NCBI RefSeq assembly: GCF_003635165.1
Contig: NZ_ML058601.1
Location: 186,001 to 250,000, forward strand
Length of the DNA stretch: 64,000 bases
From: Burkholderia sp. Nafp2/4-1b
GTDB taxonomy: Bacteria; Pseudomonadota; Gammaproteobacteria; Burkholderiales; Burkholderiaceae
Direction: 5' to 3'
Shown here: piece by piece, positions 1 to 8,908 of the stretch
Layout of the letters: each line of letters begins with the position of its first letter
Numbering within the stretch: position 1 is the stretch's first letter
Translations under genes and position numbers: made by a program
The notes under the pieces: model-generated
The model's database searches: none
Told to the model about the DNA's origin: nothing
Seen by the model: the letters and a program-made list of their open reading frames with translations, nothing else

Positions 1-6
1 GGACAT
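1..6 (-). CDS. bceK: Start of the next bce gene (expected bceK glycosyltransferase), cut by the window edge
   Basis: Only the start codon and one further codon (ATG TCC) are visible. The ATG overlaps the TGA stop of bceJ in a TGATG arrangement, the same tight coupling used elsewhere in this operon. In the described cepacian cluster bceJ is followed by bceK, a glycosyltransferase. The identity therefore rests on gene order alone; the sequence shows only the start codon. Confidence 0.35.
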
Positions 7-1190
7 CACGACTGCTCCTGCGTGATCGCATGCTCGACGCGCTCGAAGGCGGACGGCTGCGAGGGTTGGCCGATGCGCTGGTAGAGCGCGACGTACTGGG
101 CGCCCATGCGGGCCCAGCCGAAACGGGTCATCAGTTCGCGGGCCGCGTCGCCCATCGCGCGACAGGTGTCGCGCGATGCCGCGAGCGAACCGATCGCCTG
201 CGCGAGCGCGGCCGGATCGTCGGGGTCTTCCAGCACGATCCCGCAGTCGCGCGTGATGATTTCCGCGCCGCCGGCAGTGCGCGCGGTGACGACCGGCAGC
301 CCGGCCGCCATCGCTTCCAGCAGCGACAGGCTCATCGCTTCGTAGCGCGACGGAAACACGTACGCGTCGACCGAGCGCATCAGCGTCGGCATGTTCTTCA
401 CGAGCCCGAGGAAATGCACGCGCGACGCGATGCCGAGCGCGCGCGCCTCGTCCGGATACGGGCTGCCGGGCAGATAGCCGGCGACCGCCAGATGGACGTT
501 CTCGGGCAGCTTCGTCAGCGCCTTCAGCACGGTGCCGAGGTTCTTGCGCGGCGTGCGCAGGTCGCCGACGAACAGCAGCAGGAACGCGTCGTCGGGCAAC
601 TTGAACGCCGCGCGGTCGGCCTGCGCGCCGGCGAACGCGCTGCCGTCGACGCCGTTGTAGATCACGCTGATCTTGCGGCTGTCGATGCCGAGCGCGGCGA
701 TCTCGTCGGCCACCTTCTGCGACACGGCCGTGATCGCGCGAGAACGCTTGTACGCCCAGCGCTCGAGCACGGTATTCACGCGCGTGTACACGTACTGGTA
801 CGCCGACCACAGCCCCTTGGTCGGGCCGAACGGGTAGTACGGACTCTTGAACCAGCCGCCGTGCACGAAGTGCGCGGTATTCACGTCGGCCTTGATCCAC
901 GAGATGAAGCCATTCACGTGCAGCACGTCGTACTCGCTGCGGTGCGCGCGCAGCCAGGCCGCGCTCTTCAGCGCGAACACCTGCTGCTTGACGAGATTGG
1001 ACGGCCAGAAGCCGCCGACCTTCACCGGCACCCAGCGCACGCGCGGGTCGGCCAGCAGCTCGGGCGCGACATGCGATGCAACCAGCGTGACTTCGTAGTG
1101 TTCGGCCAGCGCCGCGCGCGCGATTTCGTAATTGACGCGGCCCTGCCCGTCGTTATGTCGCACGACGTGCGTGACGATCGCGATTCTCAA
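6..1190 (-). CDS. bceJ: GT4-family glycosyltransferase of the cepacian cluster
   Basis: A 394-residue GT-B fold glycosyltransferase, expected to add a sugar to the lipid-linked cepacian repeat unit on the cytoplasmic face of the membrane. The C-terminal half has the family-4 features VGDLRTPRKNLGTV and an E-x7-E pair in FPSRYEAMSLSLLEAM. The start is taken as TTG at 1190: it forms a TTGA overlap with the bceI stop, has GGGGAGG at good distance upstream, and is followed directly by the N-terminal strand LRIAIVTHV. Acceptor and donor sugars cannot be read from the sequence. The symbol is assigned from cluster order. Confidence 0.85.
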   Translation of the reverse strand: MRIAIVTHVVRHNDGQGRVNYEIARAALAEHYEVTLVASHVAPELLADPRVRWVPVKVGGFWPSNLVKQQVFALKSAAWLRAHRSEYDVLHVNGFISWIKADVNTAHFVHGGWFKSPYYPFGPTKGLWSAYQYVYTRVNTVLERWAYKRSRAITAVSQKVADEIAALGIDSRKISVIYNGVDGSAFAGAQADRAAFKLPDDAFLLLFVGDLRTPRKNLGTVLKALTKLPENVHLAVAGYLPGSPYPDEARALGIASRVHFLGLVKNMPTLMRSVDAYVFPSRYEAMSLSLLEAMAAGLPVVTARTAGGAEIITRDCGIVLEDPDDPAALAQAIGSLAASRDTCRAMGDAARELMTRFGWARMGAQYVALYQRIGQPSQPSAFERVEHAITQEQS

Positions 1191-2653
1191 TGGTCGCCTC
1201 CCCGTGAACGCGCGGCGGCCAGCAGGCGTTGCGCCTTTTGCCAGTGCGCCGCGGCAAGTATCGAAAAAATGGCTGTGTACATCAGCAGGCCGCCGGTGCC
1301 GATCAGCGAGTTCGTGAATACGAGCATCGCGAAGGTCGACAGGCACAGGCTCAGGCACGCGCCGACGAATTTGTCCTTGCGCAGCTTGAATGCCGCGCGC
1401 AGCGTGCGGCCGAACAGCATCACGACGCCCGCGAGATACAGCAGCGTGCCCGGCCAGCCGAGCACGAACGGCACGTTCATCACGCCGCTGTCGAAGCTGC
1501 CGTACTTGCCGAGCTCGCCGCTGTCGCTCGACAGCTTGGTGGACGCGCCGGTCGCGCCCATCCCTTCGCCGGCGACATCGGTGAATGCCGTCTGCGCGAA
1601 GGTCGCGTAGAACTTGTTGCGGTCGTCGTAGCTGCGGTCGTCCTTCAGGTTCGTGATCGACTGCAGGCGCGCGCCGAGCCGGTCGGCCACCGGCCCGACG
1701 GTCAGCAGCGGCACGCACAGCCCGACCAGCACGACGCCGCTGATCAGGATCCGCATCCGCACGCGGTTGCTCGACTGCACGAGCTGGATCGCGAGCGCGA
1801 TCACCCAGCCGCCCCAGGTCGAACGCACGAGACACAGCGCGAACGACACGAAGCCGGCGGCGCCCGCGAACCAGCGGATCTTCTGCGGCGCGACCAGCAC
1901 GAACACCAGCGCCCCCATCATCGCGAAAGCGAATGGCCCCGACGAATTCATCGTGCTGAACACGCGCACGCCGTACGGCACCGGCTCGCCCTGCGAGCCC
2001 ATCTGCGAGCCGACCATCCACAGCACGTCCCACTGCGGCATCACGAAATACTGCACGACGCCGTACAGGCCCATCACGAGCATGCCCCACATGAAGGTGG
2101 ACAGCAGGACGTCGCGATACTCCGGATAGTTGCGCGCGTTCACCATGATGTGAAAGCCGATCAGGATCGGGTACAGCCAGTTCGCGAGGTCGTAGGTCGC
2201 GGCCATCACGCCGCTCGACACGATCCCGACCAGATATGCATACACGAGCCCGAACAGCATCAGCAGCACCGGAATCCCGCGCCGCTGCGCGAGCACGCGG
2301 TAATGCCTGAGCAGCCCCAGCCCGGCGATCATCGTCACCGCGAGCGGCGCGACCTGGATCAGGCTCGTCGGCGTGAACGCGCCCTTCGACCAGTCGGCCA
2401 GGCGCCGCACTTCCGGGCTCAGGAACCACACCCACCACATGAAGCCGACGTAGCGCGCCGGGCTCTTGAAATACAGCCAGATGCCGACCGCGATGGCCAG
2501 CACCGGGAACGCGAGCGTCAGCACCTTGCCCTGGTGGATGGCGATCAGCGCGGCGGTAAACGTCCACAGCCCGGCCTGCCCGGCCCAGTGCTTCGGCTCG
2601 GCGAACCAGTTGCGGGTGCGCGACGGCGCGCGTTCGGCGGCAATCGTACTCAT
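1187..2653 (-). CDS. bceI: Polysaccharide polymerase, Wzy-like integral membrane protein
   Basis: A 488-residue, very hydrophobic protein with roughly ten or more predicted membrane segments and a large periplasmic loop (about residues 300-400) rich in charged residues. This is the layout of O-antigen polymerase/ligase-type proteins. In the cepacian cluster this position holds the putative polymerase that joins repeat units at the periplasmic face. It begins 10 nt after bceH and its stop overlaps the start of bceJ, so it is inside the operon. Wzy proteins are poorly conserved, so the call rests on topology plus position. Confidence 0.8.
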   Translation of the reverse strand: MSTIAAERAPSRTRNWFAEPKHWAGQAGLWTFTAALIAIHQGKVLTLAFPVLAIAVGIWLYFKSPARYVGFMWWVWFLSPEVRRLADWSKGAFTPTSLIQVAPLAVTMIAGLGLLRHYRVLAQRRGIPVLLMLFGLVYAYLVGIVSSGVMAATYDLANWLYPILIGFHIMVNARNYPEYRDVLLSTFMWGMLVMGLYGVVQYFVMPQWDVLWMVGSQMGSQGEPVPYGVRVFSTMNSSGPFAFAMMGALVFVLVAPQKIRWFAGAAGFVSFALCLVRSTWGGWVIALAIQLVQSSNRVRMRILISGVVLVGLCVPLLTVGPVADRLGARLQSITNLKDDRSYDDRNKFYATFAQTAFTDVAGEGMGATGASTKLSSDSGELGKYGSFDSGVMNVPFVLGWPGTLLYLAGVVMLFGRTLRAAFKLRKDKFVGACLSLCLSTFAMLVFTNSLIGTGGLLMYTAIFSILAAAHWQKAQRLLAAARSRGGDH

Positions 2654-2663
2654 CGATCCGCTC

Positions 2664-3803
2664 TCACCGCGACGAAGGACGCGAATCCGCGAGCGGCATC
2701 GCGACGCCGGCCGCCGCGGGCGTGCGGCGCCGGCGCAGCATGTCGCGCGTGATCCGCACGTGCTGCTCGGCGAATGCCTGCGTGGTCAGGTCGCGTTCGC
2801 GCAGGCACGCAGCCGCGGCGCGCGCGCAGTCGAGCGCGGCCACCGGATCGGCGACGAAGCGGTCGGCGGCCTCGCGCATCGCCGGCGCGTCGAACGCCGG
2901 CACGTAGGCTGCCGTGTCGTGCGGGAAGTAGTCGCTCAGGCCACCCACGTCGGACACGATCATCGGCTTGCCGACCGCCGCGGCCTCGAGCATCACGGTG
3001 ATGCCCGACGCGTGGAAGTTCGGCCGCAGCGGCACGACGATCACGTCGGCCCATGCGTACAGTTCATGCTGCTTCGCGAGGCCCGATGCCGAGCCGATCT
3101 TCACGTTCGGCGCATGCCATTCGCGCGGCACGCGGCGGCGCGTCGCGAGCCGCACGTCGTAGCGCTCGTCGCCGCCGAACGCGGCGAGGAAGGTGCGCCA
3201 GTCGCGGTCGCGGTCGTTGCCGATCGCCGCGATCCGCAGCGGCCGGTTCGGCTGCCACTGCTGCGGATCGACCGGCGGGAAATCCTGCGTGTTCAGCCCG
3301 TAGTACACGAACTCCGCATCGCGCCCGAGGTAGCGGCGGCACAGGTCCGCGTTGTCGCGGGCGAGCGTCGTCAGCGCATCGGCGCGCGCGAGCAGCTTGC
3401 GGTACAGCCAGCGGCGCGGGCCGCCGAACGTGTTCCACTTGTCGAACAGCCACACGCTCTGCGCGAGCAGCAGCGGGCGCTTGCCCTGCGCGCCGGCGAG
3501 CTTCAGGATCAGCGCGGCGGCAAGGTGCTCCTGCTCGGTGTGCGTCCAGATCACGTCGGCGGCCAGCAGCGCGGCGCGATTGCGCCATGCGTGCACGACG
3601 TCGAAACCGAGCGCCGCCTTCAGCGCACGGCGCGCGAGGCTCGCGACGCGGTTCTCGCGGCGGTCCTCCGAATAGGTCAGCCGGAATTCGTCGGATTCGG
3701 CGTGGTGATAGCCGTACAGGCAGCCGATGTTCTCGCCTTTCCGGTAGGTACGCGGATCGGCGCCGTAGAACAGATGGACGTGAACGTTCGTCGTTGAAGT
3801 CAT
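2664..3803 (-). CDS. bceH: GT4-family glycosyltransferase of the cepacian cluster
   Basis: A 379-residue GT-B type glycosyltransferase. The nucleotide-sugar binding half contains HASGITVMLEAAAVGKP and IVSDVGGLSDY, the usual family-4 pattern. It probably transfers one of the rhamnose, glucose, galactose, mannose or glucuronate residues of cepacian; which one cannot be told here. The ATG is preceded by GGAGGCTGAC. It follows bceG after a 142-nt gap, the longest inside the operon, which contains a 16-bp palindrome. Confidence 0.85.
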   Translation of the reverse strand: MTSTTNVHVHLFYGADPRTYRKGENIGCLYGYHHAESDEFRLTYSEDRRENRVASLARRALKAALGFDVVHAWRNRAALLAADVIWTHTEQEHLAAALILKLAGAQGKRPLLLAQSVWLFDKWNTFGGPRRWLYRKLLARADALTTLARDNADLCRRYLGRDAEFVYYGLNTQDFPPVDPQQWQPNRPLRIAAIGNDRDRDWRTFLAAFGGDERYDVRLATRRRVPREWHAPNVKIGSASGLAKQHELYAWADVIVVPLRPNFHASGITVMLEAAAVGKPMIVSDVGGLSDYFPHDTAAYVPAFDAPAMREAADRFVADPVAALDCARAAAACLRERDLTTQAFAEQHVRITRDMLRRRRTPAAAGVAMPLADSRPSSR

Positions 3804-3829
3804 GTCAGCCTCCGCCGGGCCATCGGATG

Positions 3830-3845
3830 CGCGGAAGCTTCCGCG
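3830..3845. repeat. 16-bp perfect palindrome between bceG and bceH
   Basis: CGCGGAAGCTTCCGCG is self-complementary and lies in the 142-nt gap just upstream of bceH. As RNA it can form a 6-bp stem with an AGCT loop. It has no T-run, so it is not a standard terminator. It could be an RNA-processing or stability element, or chance. Confidence 0.4.
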
Positions 3846-3945
3846 AGATGAGGGATCTGCACCCTCCCGAGCGAACCAAGCGAGCGTGGCGGTCGTACCA
3901 TTTGATGCCCTCCAGGGATGGCCGTGCGCAAGGCGCGCGGCTCGT

Positions 3946-4905
3946 TCAAGACGTCACCGGCGGCATTGCCGCACGATGGGGGGCAAGATTCGCGCGGCGC
4001 GCATCGCGTGCGCCGCGGCGCACCGCGCGCCAGTGCTCGCGCACGCGCTCGCGCCGCGCGGTATGCAGCGACAGCAGCAGGTGCGCGAAACCCGGATAGA
4101 CGCGCGTGCCGACCAGCGTCCACCACCACCACGCGATCTCGCGCCGCACGGGCGGCAGATGCTCGCGCAGGATCAGGTGCAGGTTGTACGCGCCGTTGCT
4201 GATCGCATTCAGCGACGCGGCATCGCGCCGGTCGTCGTCGAAGCGCTCGGCCGGAAAATGATCGACCGCGATCGCCGGGTCGTACACGAGCTTCCAGCCG
4301 TCGCGCTGCACGCGCATGCTGAACGCCATGTCGTTGTGCACCTGCGCGCCTGCGCCGCGCAGCCGCGTGTCGAAGCGCAGCCGCTCGATCGCGGCGCGGC
4401 GATAGCTCATGTTCGCGCCCTTGAGCATGTCGACTTCACGCGCGCCGCCCACGCCGAGGTGATGGTTGCCGATGATCTTGCCGGACAGCGTGAGCTGCCC
4501 AACCAGTTCGCGCGATTCGTCGAGCACGCGGCCCTTCTCGTGCACCCAGTCGCGGCCGCCGACCGCACCGACGCGCGGGTCCGCCAGGAACACGGCCTCG
4601 ACGCGCGCGAGCCAGTCGGCGCGCGGCGCCGCATCGTCGTCGGTAATTGCGACGATGTCGCCCGTCGCCGAGTCGAGCCCCTTGTTCAGCGCGGCGACCT
4701 GCCCCGGCACGTCGACCGGCACGATGCGCAGCGGCAGCGCGCCGCCGACCGCCGGATCGGCGAGGCGCTCGTGCGTGGCATCGTCCTCCGGGCGCGCAAC
4801 GACGATCACCTCGTCGGGCAGCCGCTGCTGACGCTGCAGCGCCAGCAGGCAGCGCGCGAGGTCGGCGGGACGCCGATAGGTCGGAACGAGCACGGAAATT
4901 TTCAT
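3946..4905 (-). CDS. bceG: GT2-family glycosyltransferase of the cepacian cluster
   Basis: A 319-residue GT-A fold glycosyltransferase. The N-terminus has SVLVPTYRRPADL, and the acidic metal/nucleotide-binding motif is ITDDDAAPRADW near residue 90, both typical of family 2. It is expected to extend the undecaprenyl-linked cepacian repeat unit in the cytoplasm. ATG at 4905 is chosen because GGAGAAC lies upstream and MKISVLVPTY is the expected first strand; an upstream in-frame start would add about 22 residues of low quality. It follows bceF after 62 nt. Confidence 0.88.
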   Translation of the reverse strand: MKISVLVPTYRRPADLARCLLALQRQQRLPDEVIVVARPEDDATHERLADPAVGGALPLRIVPVDVPGQVAALNKGLDSATGDIVAITDDDAAPRADWLARVEAVFLADPRVGAVGGRDWVHEKGRVLDESRELVGQLTLSGKIIGNHHLGVGGAREVDMLKGANMSYRRAAIERLRFDTRLRGAGAQVHNDMAFSMRVQRDGWKLVYDPAIAVDHFPAERFDDDRRDAASLNAISNGAYNLHLILREHLPPVRREIAWWWWTLVGTRVYPGFAHLLLSLHTARRERVREHWRAVRRGARDARRANLAPHRAAMPPVTS

Positions 4906-4967
4906 CGAGAGTTCTCCATTCGGCCGGGGCGGCACTGAACGCACCGGCCCGGTTTCGTGCGATGCGA

Positions 4968-7193
4968 TCAAGCGCTCAGGTATTCGTGGACGGCCGCATA
5001 GCCGCGACCGTAGCCGCGTACTTTCGGCGGCACGCCGTTGAAGATCCCGCCTTCCAGATCGACGCCGGCGGTGCGCAGGCGCTTGATCGCGTCGGCGATC
5101 TCGCTTTCGGTATGCATGCCCGAGCGCAGCACGAGGAAGGTCGCGCCGGCCATGCGGCCGATGATGGTCGCGTCGGTCACGGCCAGCACCGGCGGCGAGT
5201 CGATCAGCACGATGTCGTAGCGCTTGCCGAGCCCTTCGAGGTATTGCGGCAGGCGCGTCGACATCAGCAATTCCGACGGATTCGGCGGGCGCGTGCCGGC
5301 CGAAATGAACGACAGGCCCTGCACCGGCGTCTCGCGGATCGCTTCCTCGAGCGGCGACTGGTCGCTCAGCAGCTCGGACAGGCCCGGCTGCACGGTCAGG
5401 CCGAAGTAGCGGTCGAGCATCCCGCGGCGCATGTCGGCGTCGATCAGCAGCACGCGCTTGCCCGAATGCGCGAGCAGCACCGCGAGGTTGACGGTCAGGA
5501 AGCTCTTGCCGATGCCGGGCGTCGGGCCGGTCAGCACGATCACGCGGTTCTTCGCGTCCATCATCGCGAACTGCATCGCGGTGCGCAGGCTGCGCATGCT
5601 TTCGACGCTCAGGTCCTTCGGACGCAGGCTCGCGAGGATCGGCCGCGCGCGGCCGCCGCCCTTCTCGGCCATCGCGTCGAGCTTCACCTGCTCGGCGCTT
5701 TGCGGCACCAGCCCGTACAGCGGCAGGTTGAACGCGCGCTCGACGCGGTCGGGATCCTCGATGCCCTGGAACAGGTTGCGGCGCAGGAACACGACGCCCG
5801 TGCCGAGGATCAGGCCCAGGAACACCGCGGCCGACAGGATCAACACCTTCTTCGGCTTGACCGGGTCGCCAGGACGCATCGCCGAATCGACCAGGTGGAT
5901 GTTGCCGCCCGTGCCCGCCTTCTGCACCGACAGTTCCTGCACGCGGTTCAGCAGCAGCACGTAGATGTCCTCGGCGACCTTCGCGTCGCGCTGGAGCTGG
6001 ACGGCCTTCACTTCGGTCGCCGGCAGGCTGCGGAAGCGGTTGCTGAACTTGTCCTTCTCGCCCTGCAGCTCGGCGAGCTGCTGCTTCGCGGCGATCACCA
6101 TCGGATGCGAATCGGTGAAGCGCTGCGCGAGCGACGCGAGTTGCAGGCGCTGCGCGGCGATCTGCTGCTCGTACTGCACGCTGCCCTGGAGGTAGACCTT
6201 CGCCTCGTCGCTCGCGTTGATCGAGCCGGACGTGCGCTGGTATTGCGTCAGCGCCGCTTCCGCACGCTCGAGGTCGGCCTTCAGGCGCGGTTCCTCGCCC
6301 TTCAGGAATGCGAGCATCTTGGTCGCTTCGGCCTGCTTCGCGACCACGTGCTGGTTCAGGTACGACTGCGCGAGCGCGTTAGCGATCGCGGCGGTCTGGT
6401 CCGGATCCTTGCCTTCGAGCGAGATCTGCACGACGCCCGTCTGCTTGCCCTGCTCGGTCACCTGGATGCCCGACTGGAAGCCGGTGATCGCATCGAGGTC
6501 GTTGTAGCGCACCACGGTGAACTGCGTGCCGGGGCGCGCGACAAGCTTCTGCACGAGCAGCGTCACGCCGCCGCCCTGGTCCGACTCGCCGACCCGGCCC
6601 GACAGCAAGCGGTTGCCGTTCGGGTCGACCAGCGTGTACGTGCCGTTCGGGCCGGCGGTCAGCGTCAGCTTCTTGCCTTCGAGCGCGGGCACGACGTTGA
6701 TCGTGTCGATGTCGGCGACTTCGCCGCCCCACGCGTACGAGCGCAGGCCGAACCACGCGCGCGACGGCTCGCCCGGCGTCGCGACGCGTGCGGCCAGGCT
6801 GCCGATCAGCGGCAGCGTCTTCGGCACGACCGAGAAGTTCAGCTTGAACTGCTCGACGACCGGCGCGACGATGCCGCGGCTCTTGATCATCTCGATTTCC
6901 GCGTCGGTCGGCGCCTGCTGCGGGCCGCTGTTGATCGACGCGCCCGTCTGCGTCTGCGTGAGCGCCTGCGACGTGTTGTCGTTGCCCTCGACCCGCACGT
7001 GCACGTCGGCCTGATAGACCGGCTTCGCGACGAAGCAGTAGAGGCCGGCGAGCGCGATGACGGTCACCGCGATGCCGAGCAGCAGCCAGATGTCGTCCAT
7101 GATCACCTGGAGCAGCTGGCCGAGGACGACGTCCTCTTCCTCGGTCTTGGCGGTCAGATCCGCGTAGGAGTGTTTCGCTTGCGTGTTCACCAT
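4968..7193 (-). CDS. bceF: Wzc-type polysaccharide copolymerase / BY tyrosine autokinase
   Basis: A 741-residue inner-membrane protein that controls chain length and export of cepacian. The N-terminal Wzz-type region has a membrane segment at about residues 33-55, followed by a long periplasmic coiled-coil part and a second membrane segment near residue 440-460. The C-terminal kinase has Walker A (TGPTPGIGKSFLTVN), Walker A' (LLIDADMRRG) and Walker B (IVLIDSPP). It ends in a tyrosine-containing tail (RGYGRGYAAVHEYLSA) that fits the autophosphorylation cluster. Its partners are the phosphatase BceD and the outer-membrane exporter BceE, both just upstream. Confidence 0.93.
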   Translation of the reverse strand: MVNTQAKHSYADLTAKTEEEDVVLGQLLQVIMDDIWLLLGIAVTVIALAGLYCFVAKPVYQADVHVRVEGNDNTSQALTQTQTGASINSGPQQAPTDAEIEMIKSRGIVAPVVEQFKLNFSVVPKTLPLIGSLAARVATPGEPSRAWFGLRSYAWGGEVADIDTINVVPALEGKKLTLTAGPNGTYTLVDPNGNRLLSGRVGESDQGGGVTLLVQKLVARPGTQFTVVRYNDLDAITGFQSGIQVTEQGKQTGVVQISLEGKDPDQTAAIANALAQSYLNQHVVAKQAEATKMLAFLKGEEPRLKADLERAEAALTQYQRTSGSINASDEAKVYLQGSVQYEQQIAAQRLQLASLAQRFTDSHPMVIAAKQQLAELQGEKDKFSNRFRSLPATEVKAVQLQRDAKVAEDIYVLLLNRVQELSVQKAGTGGNIHLVDSAMRPGDPVKPKKVLILSAAVFLGLILGTGVVFLRRNLFQGIEDPDRVERAFNLPLYGLVPQSAEQVKLDAMAEKGGGRARPILASLRPKDLSVESMRSLRTAMQFAMMDAKNRVIVLTGPTPGIGKSFLTVNLAVLLAHSGKRVLLIDADMRRGMLDRYFGLTVQPGLSELLSDQSPLEEAIRETPVQGLSFISAGTRPPNPSELLMSTRLPQYLEGLGKRYDIVLIDSPPVLAVTDATIIGRMAGATFLVLRSGMHTESEIADAIKRLRTAGVDLEGGIFNGVPPKVRGYGRGYAAVHEYLSA

Positions 7194-7243
7194 TCGTTCC
7201 CGCTTGAGTGGTGCCGGGGCGGAGGCGCCGCCCCGGCGGGCTA

Positions 7244-8422
7244 TCAGCGCGTGATTTGCCGCATGTAGAAGATCGTCTGGATCGTCGGCAACACCTGCTG
7301 CAGCACGCGGTTGAACTGCACCGAGCTGGCCGTGCTGACGTAGACGACGTCGAGCGGCTGGAGCGGGAAGCGGCTCGACAGCATCAGCGCATCCGGCTGC
7401 GTCATGTCGAGACGGAACACTTCCGGCTTCGTCGGGTTGTCGCGCATACCGCGCATCACGTAGATCTTGCGCGGGTTCGCATCGGTGTCGAGGATGCCGC
7501 CGCCGGCCGTCAGCGCGTCGGCGATGGTCAGCTTGCCCTTGAGCATCGGCACGGTGACCGGCGTCTTGACCTCGCCCATGATGAACACGCGGCTGTCGCT
7601 GCGGTCCGGCACGTTGACGATGTCGCCCGGCTGCAGCATCACGTTCTGCTTCACTTCGCCGCGATCGAGCACGCCGTTCGCGTCGAGCGTGTAGAGCTTG
7701 CCGTCGCGCGTCAGGCGCACGCGCTGCAGGTCGGCCTCGTTGGTCGAGCCGCCCGAGCGCGAGATCGCGTCGACGAGCGTCAGCGGCACGTCGCTCACCG
7801 CGAGCGGGCCCGGCTGCTTCACCTCGCCCGTCACCTGCACCTTCTGGCTGCGGAACGACAGCACGCGCACGTCGAGCTGCGGATTCTTCACGTAGCGCGC
7901 CAGCGTCGACGCCATCTGCTCGCGGATCTGCGCGACCGTCTTGCCCGCCACGCGGATGCGGCCGACGAACGGGAAGAAGATCGTGCCGTCGGCGGCGACC
8001 GTCTGGCCGTACGGATCGGCCTGGCCCGGCAGCGCGGTCGTATACGGCTGCTGCAGCGCGCCCGCGACCGACTGCGTCGTGTTGCCGCCGCTCGAGAACG
8101 ACTGGCCCTGCGGCGTCGTCAGCTCGGGGTGATCCCACACCGTGACGCCGAGGATGTCCTGCGGGCCGACGCGATAGACGTACTGCGACGGATCGGTGTA
8201 ACGGCCCGGCGGCAGCGGATGCTCGACCTGCTGCTTCTGCAGCTGATCCATCACCAGCTTCGCGTCGATGTAATGAACCGGATAGGTTTCGGCCTGACCT
8301 TGCCGGCCTTCGTCCTTCAGGTTCGACGAGTCGAGATAGTTGCCGGGCGCGCTCGCGCAGGCCGACAGGAAGGTCGTCAGCGCGACGGCGAGCGCCAGCG
8401 GGCGCATGGGACGTTTCAGCAT
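7244..8422 (-). CDS. bceE: Outer-membrane polysaccharide export lipoprotein, Wza-type
   Basis: A 392-residue lipoprotein of the polysaccharide-export (PES) family that forms the outer-membrane pore for cepacian. It has a signal sequence with lipobox FLSAC (Cys22). An export domain begins around YRVGPQDILGVTVWDHPEL, and two SLBB-like repeats follow (VTGEVKQPGPL and IMGEVKTPVTV). ATG at 8422 overlaps the last codons of bceD, indicating translational coupling. Another in-frame ATG lies 15 nt downstream. BceF is expected to contact it across the periplasm. Confidence 0.93.
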   Translation of the reverse strand: MLKRPMRPLALAVALTTFLSACASAPGNYLDSSNLKDEGRQGQAETYPVHYIDAKLVMDQLQKQQVEHPLPPGRYTDPSQYVYRVGPQDILGVTVWDHPELTTPQGQSFSSGGNTTQSVAGALQQPYTTALPGQADPYGQTVAADGTIFFPFVGRIRVAGKTVAQIREQMASTLARYVKNPQLDVRVLSFRSQKVQVTGEVKQPGPLAVSDVPLTLVDAISRSGGSTNEADLQRVRLTRDGKLYTLDANGVLDRGEVKQNVMLQPGDIVNVPDRSDSRVFIMGEVKTPVTVPMLKGKLTIADALTAGGGILDTDANPRKIYVMRGMRDNPTKPEVFRLDMTQPDALMLSSRFPLQPLDVVYVSTASSVQFNRVLQQVLPTIQTIFYMRQITR

Positions 8423-8859
8423 AGTTTTTGCAGCCATCCTTGAACCAGACGTTCGATCAATGAGTAGCTCTCGCGATAGTCGGCCTCGGGGCCGCCATGC
8501 GGATCCGCGATCTCGGCGTCCTCCCACTTGCCCAGCAGGTGGACCTTGCCGCGCGCGAACGGATCGACCGATTCGACGGCCTTGATCTGTTCGCGCTCGC
8601 TGACGAGAATCAGGTCGGCGTCGCGCACGATCCGGCGCGACAGCCGCCGCGACCGATGCGTCGTCGCATCGACGCCGCGCTCGGCGAGCAGTTGCCGCAT
8701 CACCGGATCGATGCCGTCGCCGTCGTTCGCCCGCACGCCGGCCGAGTGGAACGTCACGCGCGGGCCGCCACGCTTCGCCGCGTGCGACTTGAACAGCGCT
8801 TCCGCCGCCGGGCTGCGGCAGACGTTCGCGTGACAGACGATCAGGATGTTCCGGAACAT
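8416..8859 (-). CDS. bceD: Low-molecular-weight protein tyrosine phosphatase
   Basis: A 147-residue Wzb-type phosphatase. The P-loop CHANVCRS near the N-terminus gives the C-x5-R signature, and the general-acid aspartate lies in IADPHGGPEADY. It is expected to dephosphorylate the tyrosine tail of BceF and so cycle the copolymerase during cepacian synthesis. It is 49 nt downstream of bceC and overlaps bceE by 7 nt. Confidence 0.95.
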   Translation of the reverse strand: MFRNILIVCHANVCRSPAAEALFKSHAAKRGGPRVTFHSAGVRANDGDGIDPVMRQLLAERGVDATTHRSRRLSRRIVRDADLILVSEREQIKAVESVDPFARGKVHLLGKWEDAEIADPHGGPEADYRESYSLIERLVQGWLQKLC

Positions 8860-8908
8860 GGCGTCTCGATTCAGTAACGGGTAACGGTGATGCGGGTTAC
8901 GCGTTGGG

